Below the pieces are notes generated by a model that worked only from the letters and a program-made list of their open reading frames with translations, did not search any database and was not told the origin of the DNA. 64,000 bases of DNA from Capsicum annuum. Its lineage: Eukaryota > Streptophyta > Magnoliopsida > Solanales > Solanaceae. The position numbers and the translations under genes are program-made. This document shows, piece by piece, positions 23,626 through 34,807 of the stretch. The stretch covers positions 92,178,678-92,242,677 of the forward strand of contig NC_061118.1 in NCBI RefSeq assembly GCF_002878395.1, written 5' to 3'. How positions within the stretch are numbered: the stretch's first letter is position 1; the number at the start of each line of letters is the position of its first letter.

Positions 23626-24866
23626 TTATAACGCTCAACTTAGATGTCAATTTAGTGCAAGGCAGTCGTCGTTAATATATTTATCAAACTTTTGGAGTTG
23701 GGGTCGAATCCATAGGAAACAATATGAGTGGCGATTAAACAAATTTGAAACTATAGCTACAAGTTGAATTCAAACAAATGATACGAAAAGATAAAATGGG
23801 GGTTTTGGAGATTAACAAATAATTGTTGGTCACTTTAGTTTCAGTGTTTGTAATCGAGAGTTTATGGAAAACCAGAATTATTTCACTGTGGGTTTTAGTA
23901 CTTGACAGATGCTAACAGTGATTCAAGATTCTCACAGTAGGTAGGACAACAGATTATCTCTATCAAAGTTATGCATAAATGACTCTCAACCTACTTAAGC
24001 ATTTAATTACCTAATCCTCTCGGTCTTAGGGAATTTATATTTACTGACCAGACTTTAACTCAGGCTAATTAACCTTGTTACAGTGTCAATTATTAAACGG
24101 AAGATTGGTAGCTTCCAAGTCCCTATCAATAATTCACTTCCTACTATAGTTGATTTCTTATCTCAAGCAAATCAAAGTAGGTGTTATCTATCATTTACAA
24201 CCAGTAGACAGTAATTAAAACCTCAGAATTATCAAGGAGTCCTATTACCTTTAGAATCTTGAACACTTAGAAACTTACCAAGACCTAACCCATAGATCCC
24301 ATAATTCAGGTTAAAGGGATTTAGCCACTCATAATGTAATAATCGATACAACAAGTTCAATTCATAATTTGAAAGATGAGCTTACAGCAAGATGAATAGC
24401 AACGAGTGTTTCTCAGATAAGATCAAAGTATAAATCCCAAAATATTGATGATAATCTCTTCAAATTTAATTGTTTTGTTCAAGCAAAGAAATTAAAGAGA
24501 AAATAACAAAATACGTGCGCTACAAATAATAGGCTCAGAATGTCGAGTATCCGCCGATAACACCCGTCTCCCGATATGTTCAGCCTCCTTTTAAAATTAG
24601 AAAACCCTAACATATGCTTTAAATACTTCATCCTAATTATAGAAATAAAATAACAGAGTTTAATAATTCCTCAAATTAGGCGACGACATTCATGATACCT
24701 TATCAGGAGTCTGACGACTTATCACAAATGTCATCAGCTTCCTCTTCAGTTTTAGCACTTCTTGCTTAAGGGTGACGATGAATATTGATGACTTATCAGA
24801 AATGTGATGACATATCAGACAATGTTGTCACTTCTCCACCTCAGCTCACATGTTCTGCCTAAGGCT
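23626..24866 (-). repeat. 5' LTR of element E, truncated
   Basis: Collinear with 19567-20812 of the 3' LTR. It breaks off at about 24866 (TCTGCCTAAGG), where family-A LTR sequence starts. The part corresponding to 20813-21135 is absent. Confidence 0.82.
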
Positions 24867-26177
24867 CACTAGTTCTATAGGACAATTCTTCCTCAAGTAT
24901 TACACTTAGGTCATCCAAGCTCCTAAAGCCAATTCACAACTATACAAACTAGGCCCACATACTCATGAGGTGAGTGAACAATGACACTCCCATCTAACTA
25001 GAGAAACTAGAGCATTCTCATGCTATTCAAAAGATAACAAGTCTAACTAACCAAGGTTCTAGGCTAAGAGTCAAATAACACACTTAACAAGTTTAATAGC
25101 CTATATACTTCAACTAATCCCAAATATTACCATTTACCATATTAACATCTAAGACCCCACCCAATCTTAACAAGATATCAAAGTCATACCAAAATAAATC
25201 TCAATCTAACTTCAAGTAAGCCTAACCTACCTCGATTCCAAGTATAGGTCACGAACCAATAATCTTTGCTTTTCTTTTCCTTGAAGCTTCTTCCACGAGC
25301 CAAGCTATCAATAACACAATCTGTACATTATTATGAGAATAACAACACCCATAGGTCCAAAACAACACCAAAAATACCCAAGTAGGTCCCATATATGGAA
25401 AATAAGCTTTCGAGGCCAACCCATTGTCAAATACCATAAGGGAGTTATAACCCTTAAGAAATTTGTGTAAACAACCATATTTGTAGCTAAAATCAAGCCT
25501 CATGCCATATGGGGTTTTGGGTCTAAAAATCAAGAAATCAACACCATAAATTGAAGGAATCTTACCTTAGTATTGATGTTAATTGCAAAAATAAAAGTTG
25601 TCCAAGACCCCAATCAACCCACAAGACTCACTTTAAGGATTTCACACTCTATTAGGGTTATAGAGCTCAAGAGGGAGGCATAAATGACCAAATTCTCATC
25701 AAAACAGCATATAAATAGGCCTTGCCCAAGCCTCAGAAAGAGCAATCATGCACACACACTAGGTCGCAATCACGGATAATGCATTCACACTTTACCCAAC
25801 GTGATTGTGATATCTCTCTCCATTTTAGTCGATAGCTAAAACTTAGAATTTGATTTTAAGTTTTGGCCAATGCTTCGGGATGCATCCGAAATCTAATACG
25901 AGTAAATAAAATATGCAACCATATAGATTTTAACACTCCGAACCCATTGGTGAAGTAAGATTTTCCATCTAATATCGGTTTACTAAAGTTTTCACTCAAC
26001 AGCCATTTGGAACCAATGAAGACTTTTCAACATGAAAATGGTTCTAAAAACCAAACGAACCACTAGGTAACCAAACTATCAGCTCCAACAAGTCATAAAT
26101 GACTTGGGGCAGCTATGGGAAAGCTCTAACGGTGAAAATAAGCGAAAATATAAGAAATGACCTGAAGGGTCACTATA
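24867..26177 (-). repeat. Family-A LTR copy 3, truncated
   Basis: Diverged from copies 1 and 2 but collinear in its right half: the ACCTACCTCGATTCC...GAAGCTTCTTCCACGAG block and the terminal AAGTCATAAATGACTTGGGG block. It ends AGGGTCACTATA, where copies 1 and 2 have GGTCATTAC. The left end is cut at the junction with element E's LTR. The 94- and 62-codon frames at 25249-25533 lie inside it and are chance frames. Confidence 0.6.
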
Positions 26178-27089
26178 TGTTCAAACTATAATTATAAAAT
26201 GAAAACCATAAGAAAAGCATGGGAAAACTTTATCCAACCATAACAACCAAAACCCCTAACATCTATTTCAAAACCAAAACAACACCATAATAATACCATG
26301 AAAATCATTCATTTAAACATGTTTTTAGTTAAACTAACAGTGAGAGAGGAGTAACATGCCTTAGACACCAAGGAAGACGGAAAGATTCACCCTTGAAATC
26401 CCCAAATGGATTGCCTTGTAGAAATCCTAGCCTTTTCTTGAACCAACAGCTTGAGAGAAATTTTAAGAGATTTTAAGAGTGTTTGAATGAGAATAATAAG
26501 TTAATGTAGCCTCCAAAGGTGTTTTAAGTCATGGGGTCAAAAGGGGTTAAGAGGAGAAACTTCTAGAATACTCCCAACTTAAAATTGTAGAAAACTCCCA
26601 GGTGGGTACGAGTGGACCCTCTAACTTGTCACCACCTAAGAGTGGTATCCTCAAGTCATCATTAGGTCAAAAAGTTGGACACCACAATCTGTCAAACATA
26701 CGACTTCCTTACCCAACCCATCACCATACTATACAACTAGTACCATCTAGTCGTACCCTAAGAAGAACATTAAGTGCTAGACACTAGAAAACATACGACT
26801 TCGCTATACTACTCGTACCCGATCCTCAAGGATATTAGTGAGCCACTCGTACTCAGATCCAAATCAAGTCACTAAGTTTCAGATTAGGTGAAGGATTAAC
26901 CCAATGGCCCATCACCAAACCATACAGCCCGTACCCATAATAAAAAACTATCCATCACACACTGCACACCTTACGAGTTGGGTCACCTAACCCGTACCTA
27001 TATTATACGACTCGTATGACTAATCGTTACAAGGACAGTGAGCCTAAAATACAGGAAATTTTTAAGGGACAAAACCTAGGGTATTTTGA
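26178..27089 (-). repeat. Family-B-like LTR fragment (5' third of an LTR)
   Basis: The reverse complement is collinear with the first 900 bases or so of element B's LTR. It starts TCAAAATACCCTAGG (B: TGAAACACCCTGG), passes GGTTAGGTGACCC (B: GGTCAGGTGACCC) and reaches CTGTTAGTTTAACTAAAAAC (B: TTGTTAGTTCACTAAAAGC). The rest of the LTR and the interior are missing. Confidence 0.65.
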
Positions 27090-28687
27090 GATGTCTGTGA
27101 AGGACAGAGTTTAGGGCACGCTTGAAGCGTGATAGCTCAATCAGTTTTAAACTTAAAACTCCTTAAAGAAGGGAAGGGAAAATGATAATGACGAAACTAC
27201 TTTAAAAAGCACTATGACATAACTCTTCATACAACCTTGGCAAAGGTTCAGGTACTTCAAAATGATGAAAAAATAAATAAATCTAGATAAATTATGATAC
27301 CTAAAAATAATTAAGAAATTGAGATATCTCGATAAGTGATGTCACATTGAAACCGATATCAAATTATCGTCGATAGTATCTTTGATATTCTAGCACTCTA
27401 CAGTATAAATATAGTGAGAATCTTTAATAGAAATATGTTCAAGAGTATAGACATATAAATAATTGGCCAAATAAAAATACGTAAATTCAAGTATTTTGTT
27501 TCACTTGAAAAATAAAATATTTGAAATTATAGTCCAAAGACCAAGGTATAATGTTAGTGAGGTTTAAATAGTTTATTGTACAAAAGGTAAATCATAATCT
27601 ATATCATATGGCTTGTACTTTAGAGCATAAAGGTTTTCATAAAATTTCTGACATTATTTTTAGGAGATGTATTCTCCTATAGTGGTTGAAATGAAATTTT
27701 TTCACTCTAACAATACTGAAAAGTTTGAATATGTATAATGAATGATTGTCATATTTAGCTAGAAGGTAAATGTTATATGGAAATCATTGATTGATTTAAA
27801 AGTTTTTTAAGTAATTTAATCCACTGAATACTCCAATTGTTGTGAGATCATTAATATAAAAAAGATCAATTTCAATCTCATAAAAATGATTAGAAGTAGC
27901 ATGTCTTAGTGATGCTACTATTTCTATATATGAATAATAATTTTTTTTTAATGTACGAAAAAGACATAATTTCACTTTTATGTGGAGATATTTTTAAAAT
28001 CAAATACTAAAATAAATTTATTATTTCTAGCCATATTATTAAAGGATTGTTGATTATGCAAATGCATAAAGGTTATTTGATCTACATAAAGTCAGATCGG
28101 ACAGAAGTTGTCTATTTGCACGAGATGTATGATTTTTCCTTGAAAAGAAGATTTCAATAATGTTGAAGATAATATTGCTTGCATAGCTCATTAAAAAGAA
28201 GATTATAGCAAAAAGACAAAATAAAGTATATTTTAGCAAAGGATGCTCAAATTTGATAAAATATTTCATTGAGGCATTGTCAATTACAACACTTTGAGAA
28301 GATGGATTGAAATACATCATGTATAATATTAAAAGATGCTTTTATCAAGGAGAGTAAATACGCGTTGCACTCTTTTTACACTAGCTAAGGTTTTGATCCA
28401 TTGGATTTTCGGGCAAGATTTTAGTGACGAAACTAGAAATACGTGTTACTAGATATGTGTACTCTTTTTTCTTCAATATAATTTTTTCATGAAATTTTTT
28501 CTAGAAAGTTTTTAACGAAGCACGTCATTTATGGACACAGGAGAGTGTCATAAAATATTATAATACTATGGATATCCACTCTATAATCATCTGCTGTCCT
28601 CACAATTATGGATGTAACTCCCGCACCTCTATAACCTTCCTCTTGTCTTTTCTCATAACTTTCATAGTTAATTTCATATTTATGACA
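27090..28687 (+). mobile_element. Decayed copia-family remnant (third copy of the Cop family)
   Basis: Plus-strand sequence collinear with the right part of Cop1. It begins near GTCTGTGAAGGACAGAGT (Cop1: GTCTATAAAGGACAAGGT), shares GAAGCGTGATAG and ATGACATAAC...TTCA, and passes through a wrecked RNase H region around 28160-28330 (NIACIAH, stop, KEDYSKKTK). It ends in a short 3' LTR. The 5' part is missing because it is cut by the family-B LTR fragment. It is much more diverged than Cop1 and Cop2. Confidence 0.65.
28546..28687 (+). repeat. 3' LTR of the copia remnant
   Basis: It begins TGTCATAAAATATTATAATA after the purine tract GGAGAG, matching the TGTTATAAAT start and GGGGAG tract of Cop1 and Cop2. 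It ends TTTATGACA. At about 142 bp it is shorter than the LTRs of the other copies. Confidence 0.5.
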
Positions 28688-28704
28688 ATTTTTTGTGTGC
28701 CTGA

Positions 28705-30392
28705 TATTGGGTGTATTTACGCACTCTAGTGTCACTATTCTAGTCTTTTTAGCCTTGTTTTGAGGATGATTCGTATGATATAGGGGTTGATAATGAGATA
28801 AATATGTATCAAAGTTTAAAGCATGTGTTAAAAATATTCAAAGTGAATTCCAAACAAGTGTGTACCTAAAATATTTATTTAAAGTTCAACCCAGAAAACT
28901 AGTGTTACTGGCTTAAGCTAGGTGCTTATCTAGTTCATCTCGTTAGATTCTAGCGCGTTTAATGAGTTTCTTATAGTTTAAATGTGTAATAATGAGTGGA
29001 ATAATTTATTGGTAGTGAGAAAATTTCAATTTTATTAAGTGTACAGCAGGAACAATAAGTTAAAGATTAACATGAACTAACTAGGCTTAGCTCTTGTTTT
29101 GATTCAGCGTTATGGGTATTGTGTTATGATTATATTTAATTTGTGGTGTGTGATTATGTAGGATGATTTGTGAGATGAATATGATGATATATTGATATTA
29201 AAAAGGCTTGAAATCCATGGAAAATACACCACAAGTTAAGGGATGAAAGATTGGAGGACCAACACTTAACCAAAATTCAGAGAACAACTTTCAGAGAATC
29301 AAGGCGATATGGAGGCAATGCCCCACTTGGAGCAGGGCTATGGGCAGGGAATAGCCTTTCTTGGAGTAGAGCTTAACCTAGGGCTCAGTAGAGCTTAACT
29401 TAGGGCTCAGTCTCACCTGGAGTGGGGCTATGCTAGGGCGGCGCCCTCTCCATTCCTGTGCTCATAAACTGATACAATTCAATTCCAACACGAACTTGGC
29501 TTACTCCTACACTATAAATACATGCTATATAATATTTTTACATAGATTTTAACATATTTTGGAGAGAAATGGGCTGATACAACTTCATATTTAGGTTTTT
29601 ATTATTTCAATTTATTTCATTCATATTTTTAGTCATTAATTACTACCTTGTGATTACGATTATGACTATTCGTGGCTAAACGCCCTTTCCGAGGTTGAAG
29701 CCAAGAACATGAGTACAATTCTTTGAATTGAATTTGTTTAACTTTGCTTATCATTATTGGTTGAGTGTTCATCTTTAATTTAACTATTGTAAGGATTCGC
29801 GACCCTTAGAATACATCAATTGTTTACCTTTTGATCTTGGGAGAGGGAATAGGGGATAGAACATGGAGATGAACAAAGTATAGTTTGTATTATTTTATGA
29901 AATAAGGAACTCAAATTAGTGTCTAGGGAAGGGATTTTCATAGATACCTTACTTGATTCAAACGTAGGATGATAGCTTAAAAAAACTTAAGTGGACTGTT
30001 AAATCTTTGCTCAATGATGTAGTTGTAAGGTAATTAGGTAAAGAATTAGAGGTCGAGAGACCATGATCATGCAATTAACCCTACAAATCAACAACTAAGA
30101 TAAGCAAGTTAACGAATGAAATTCAATAACATAGTATGATTGTTCAAAGTGATTTAACCCTAGATTTTCTCCTATTGATTATTTCAAGATCTTTACTTTA
30201 CGCATTGTTTACTTTACTGCAAAATTACAAACTCTCTTTTTGGCTATCCTTGTATCAACGGAATCTAAATTGTTAACTAAAATAGAATTGTTGTTCAATC
30301 AAGTCTCTGTGGGATCGATACTTGGATTTAATTAGGTCACTTTACTACTTGATAAGACCACGTATACTTGCGTGTGTACTTGGGGGTTATCA
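28705..30392 (+). repeat. 5' LTR of element D
   Basis: About 1,688 bp. It starts TATTGGGTGTATTT, with a mutated TG, and ends GGGTTATCA. It is collinear with 34808-36459, including TCTAGTGTCACTATTCTAGT and GTCTCTGTGGGATCGATACT. Confidence 0.9.
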
Positions 30393-30394
30393 AG

Positions 30395-30415
30395 TTTTCG
30401 GCGCTGTTGTCGGGG
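30395..30415 (+). other. Primer-binding site of element D (Asp-tRNA type)
   Basis: Right after the LTR the sequence reads TTTTCGGCGCTGTTGTCGG. This is a diverged version of the TTTTGGCGCCGTTGCCGGGG site of Athila/Calypso-type elements. Confidence 0.8.
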
Positions 30416-30585
30416 ACTTGTTATTTGGCAATTTTTTATTTTAGTTTTACTTTTAGATTTATTTGGTATTTTTACACTTAGTATTGGTTTTGTGATTGCA
30501 GGAAATAGGTTTTAAGGTTAGGAAACTGGCAAGGGATAGGGGGTTTGGTTGAGCCAAGCCTCGAACCCGAATAACACTTTCATCA

Positions 30586-31770
30586 ATGAAGGAGATACAC
30601 AATCCGTATCCCCTAATTTCCACAAATAGAAGAAGTTCAAGTAGCTCCACTCCAATGGCTGAGGAACAAGCAGCCCATAGGATAGTGAGACAAGTGGAAA
30701 TCCTAGTTCCAACTAATTTGACCTCCCCATTTCAGAAGCTGGAAGTAAGAGGTAATTTCAAGCTCAAACAGAACATGGTACAGCTTCTGATCAATAGTGG
30801 ATAGTTAATAGGGCTTTCACACAAAGATCCATAGGTCCACTTGTGTAATTTTTTAGAAATTAGCAATATGTTCATCCCTACGAGCATAAATCAAGATTAT
30901 ATGAGGATGACATTTTTCTTCTTTTCTCTGTTGGGGGAAGAAAAAATTGGTTGGCTATAGAAGCAGCAAATTTAATAACTTTATGGGATAATTTAGCCAA
31001 AAAATTTCTTATTCGATTCTTTCCATCTGGTAAGACTGTGAGACTTTGCAGTGAGATAATATGCTTCAAACAGAAGCCAAATAAGAATCTTTATCAGGCT
31101 TGGAAAAGGTTTAAGGCTCTTCTTAGGGATATTCCACACTATCAATAGTCCAACGAGGTACTTGCTCATACTTTTGTAGAAGCACTTGATCACAATACAA
31201 AGATTTTGCTAGATTCAGCCACAGGTGGTTAAGCACTAGAATTGACTTATGATGAGTTGTACACATTGTTGAACCGTATAGCATAAAGAAATCTTAAGTG
31301 GCATTCAGATGCTAAAAGTGCCTCAAAAAAAATAGCAGGTGTATTAGAGGTAGACCAGTTCACTACCTTATCAATTCAGGTTGTAGTCTTTCATTTGGGA
31401 AAAGCTATATGGCACTCAAAAAGAATGGATAGCAACTGAAACACCAAGAGGTTGTTACTAATATAGTTTTTTCGGACTGGAAATTCCTCAGATATGGCCT
31501 GCTGACACTGAGGGATCCTTGCTGCCTCACCTAGGCACAGCGCACTCCGGCTCGAGAAAGAACCTCCAAAACAAAGGATCCTTGCTTCTTTTCATTTGGC
31601 TAAGAATAAACTTTGCAAAACATGATAAACACTCAGTTTAGCAGTTAGAAATTAGGAGCTCCATGGCCTATAGCAGCAGTCAATGCAGTTCAGCAAACTA
31701 GTGGTTGGTATAAGATCTGTGAAAATAGTGGCCATTCTGCGGCTATGTGTGCTTCAAATCTGGAATCAGT
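30586..31770 (+). pseudogene. gag pseudogene of element D
   Basis: Gag packages the element RNA. Readable blocks, across stops and frames, are KLEVRGNFKLKQNMVQLLIN, then FLEISNMFIPTSINQDYM, then the open piece 30951-31148 with LWDNLAKKFLIRFFPSGKTV and NLYQAWKRFKALLRDIPHYQ. This is the Athila-type capsid signature. Near 31715-31760 a knuckle-like piece, CENSGHSAAMC, has lost the second cysteine of the usual CCHC pattern. The segment at 31513-31586 contains a short direct duplication around a 52-bp insert. Not functional. Confidence 0.82.
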
Positions 31771-32067
31771 AATATATGTAGGCAATGCTCAAAGGACAAA
31801 TTATGGTAATGCCTTCAACATAAAGTGGAAGACTCACACCCAATAATAATAAATTCAGTAACCACAGGCACAAAGGAATCAGTCAATTAGCAACATGGAA
31901 GAGATGTTGAAGCAGCTTTTAGCTAATCAAGCACAGTTGACTACGGACATGAAAAATTTACAAGCGGACCAAAAAAACTTAGAGTTGCAGATAGGGCAGT
32001 TATAGTAAGCATTAAATACTATTCAACAAGGTGGTTTGACAGAAGATATAAAAATACAAAGAAAGTT

Positions 32068-33146
32068 ATGGCAATCACCTTAAGAAGTAGTAAAGAGCTT
32101 CAAGAAGAACCTCCAAAGGTAACTAGGGAGATAGATGCAGACTTAACTCCCCCACAGGTTTTTGAAAAAGCTGTTGAAAAATTAAAAAAGTTTGAGTACT
32201 TGAAGGAAAAAGTTATTGAAGAAGAAGTGAAGAAGACACCGCCACTACCCTTCCCTCAGAAGCAAATTAAAGAGAAGGAGGATGCAATGTTTAAGAATTT
32301 CTTTGATACATTCATAGAACTTCACATTAACTTACCTTTGTTAGATATTTTGTAGAATATTCCCAAGTATGCAAAGTACTTGCGGGATGTGGTTGATAAT
32401 AAGGTGAAACTGCAGGATGTAGGGACGATAACACTCATTGAAAAGTGTAGAATTGTAATGACACAGAAAATCCCTAAGAAATTGAGAGATCCAGGGAAGT
32501 GTACTCTACCTATCTAAATTGGTAGGAAAGTGGTCCACGCATTGAGTGATTTGAGGGCTAGTATAAATCTGATGCCCCTATCTTTTTTAATATATTGGGC
32601 TTGGGAAATCCTAAATCGACCAAGGTGTTTTTGCAGCTAGCAGATGGATCCATGGCATATTTGGAAGGAATAATAAAGGATGTCCTTATAAAGGTTGGTA
32701 AATTTGTTATTCCTACTGATTTTATTATTCTAGATTTTGAGGTAGATGAACAGGTACCAATCATCTTTGGGCGTCCATTCTTAGCAACTGGAGAAGCATT
32801 AATTAATGTTAGAAAAGGCACACTCAAAATAAGGGTAGATTATGAAGAGGTAATATTTGTTGTATACAAAGCACCCACAATAACATCCAACTATAAAGAT
32901 TTGTATATGATCAATGTAATTAAAGAGGATGAGTATGGGGTGGTAAGTCCACGTAAGACCTATTTGGACTACCTGATTGAGCAGCCTAAGCTTCTACTGC
33001 CTAAGCCTGACATGATGGAAGTTGATAAGCCTAAAAATGCTAGAGTTAAAAAATCTACTACACATGAGAATTTGTACCCAAGAGGGGTGAAAAGAATAAA
33101 AATATGGAGACCAAGCGTGAGAAAGAGAAGGAAAGAGAAATACTAA
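32068..33146 (+). pseudogene. Gag-pol linker and retropepsin of element D
   Basis: The frame 32068-32355 begins MAITLRSSKELQEEP and includes PLPFPQKQIKEKEDAMFKNF and FIELHINLPLLDIL. This is the linker that precedes the protease in Athila elements. The protease follows: around 32536-32580 is HALSDLRASINLMPL, where relatives have DLGAS, so the catalytic aspartate is kept but the next glycine is arginine. After a frame change, 32595-33146 runs open for 183 residues (MGLGNPKSTKVFLQLADGSM, VPIIFGRPFLATGEALINVR). The tail is Lys/Arg-rich. Two stops and a frameshift make the whole unit inactive. The long open 183-residue part is the best preserved coding piece in the window. Confidence 0.85.
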
Positions 33147-33154
33147 GCCATAGT

Positions 33155-33204
33155 TGGGTCGTGCCGCGACACTAAATCAGGCCCTACTTAAGAGGCAACC
33201 CAAG
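33155..33204 (+). other. Conserved C-terminal/downstream block of element D
   Basis: TTGGGTCGTGCCGCGACACT, then AAATCAGGCCCTACTTAAG, then AGGCAACCCAAG. In one frame it reads SHSWVVPRH and a stop, matching LSWVMLRH and a stop in element E at 22673-22722 (minus). Confidence 0.8.
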
Positions 33205-34807
33205 TTAAGTAGGTATGTTTTATTTTTAGTTTTTAGTTTTTATTTCAAGTATTTTTTGTTGTTGGTTGAGTCACAGGTTGATGGGAAGTCTGAGTACCAG
33301 AAACTTAAGTTAAGAAGTATGGCAAAAATAGAGCGTGGGGTCCTACGGATAACGTTTATGTGTAAAGATGCTACTAGGTAGGCCTAGAGGCCTCAGGGAG
33401 TATTTTTATCTTTTAATTTTAAGTTCACTTTGGGGACAAAGTAAATTTTTAAGTGTGGGGTGAAGAAATTCCTAAAATTGGACTCAATTTTAAAAAAATG
33501 ATGTAAGATATTCTTGTTGGTGCTATTTTTTATTACATAGTGCAAGTATTTTGTTTGGTAAAAGCATGTGGATTAAGTGAATTGCTACTTTTGAGACTTT
33601 TAGGCTCATTTTTGTGACTCTTGTACTTTTTGGCTTAAAGTTAAATTCATGCTATTATTTGGTTGAGAGTCTATGATGATCCTATTGAGTTAAGTATGTT
33701 CCTTGTACGTGTAAGGTATTTGTATATTCCTTGTTGCATGTGATGTATAGAACTTTCCCGGTGTGTGTGTAAAACAAAATAAAGATTGTGGGTTTAAGAG
33801 ATAATTTAGGCATTTCTTTGATACCCTTGTTTTATACCTTTTATTTATCCTTGTTTGATACCCCCATTGAGCTATTAGCCTTTTCTTTGATAAATAGCTT
33901 AATCCCTTTGTTTATGAACCTTAATTAGATCAAAATGTCCTAGGCGCTTCGATGAAAAATTAATTTAGTAAAGAGTTTGAGAAATTAAAGAACAAAAAGG
34001 TGAAATTGATGCACCAAGGTAAGAGTTATTGGTGTTTATAATTGATGTCTGGTGGTTGGGAGTGATATAAATGGTGTTAGACATATTCCCATGATTGTAG
34101 AAATAGAGAAAAATTGAATCTTGAAGGAATAAACAATATGTCCATCATGTGTTAATCAAAATGCTTAAAAGAGATAGTCAAAATAAAAGAATGGGGTAGA
34201 CAAAAATGGTGTAGATTGATTGTTGGAGATTGATTTTAATGTATAATATAGTGTATTAAAGCTCTTAGAGAGGCTAGTCACTATTCCTAAATAGTTCCTA
34301 CCCGTCTTTTAGACTACATTACAACCCATAAAATACCTATTTGATCCTAAGTTCATCATTCTGATATTAGTGGAGCACTACACTATGGGCAAGCTTATGG
34401 TTCATTGTGTGTAAGTTGTGAATTCCTTATGAGAGTAAGCGCAATTTGATTCTTGTACCCATCATATAATGAATTGCTTAATTGTGGGAGATTATGGGTA
34501 ACTCTCTTATTGTGAGGGACATATGTTTGATTAATATGGGTGATTTGTATGATTTCCTTTATTGAATTATAATCATGAGTTTTCCAACTATGTGAGAAAA
34601 TTCTTGAGGCTAGGATGTTTTGGAGTAGTGTTCATATGCTTTCAATTATGTTTGTAACATGTTTAGTGTAGAACTTGCATTCTGTGTAGCCATGGTAGTA
34701 CTAGCTTGAGTGTCTTGAATGTAGTATAAGTGTAGAGTTTCCAGGTGATGATGATTATAGTTAAGAGTTGTTCGAGGACAAACAAGTCTTTAAATGTGAG
34801 GTGATGA
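33205..34807 (+). other. 3' non-coding interior of element D with two polypurine-like tracts
   Basis: No protein similarity is seen. GGGGACAAAG...TTTTTAAGTGTGGGGTGA at 33433-33464 looks like a good polypurine tract but lies 1.35 kb from the LTR. A weaker version, GAGGACAAAC...CTTTAAATGTGAGGTGATG, sits directly before the 3' LTR at 34774-34807. Confidence 0.65.

Larger units (their letters stand above)
19567..24866 (-). mobile_element. Element E: non-autonomous Athila-like LTR retrotransposon, 5' LTR truncated
   Basis: A minus-strand element bounded by direct repeats 19567-21135 (3' LTR) and 23626-24866 (5' LTR, missing about 320 bp). Just inside the 5' LTR is an Asp-tRNA-type primer site, and beside the 3' LTR is a polypurine tract, so the LTR element structure is clear. 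The interior of about 2.5 kb encodes no recognisable gag, protease, RT or integrase. It holds only two short frames of unknown function and a conserved C-terminal block shared with element D. It is best described as a large deletion derivative of an Athila-type element. The 5' LTR is cut by family-A LTR copy 3, so the original target duplication is lost. Confidence 0.78.
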
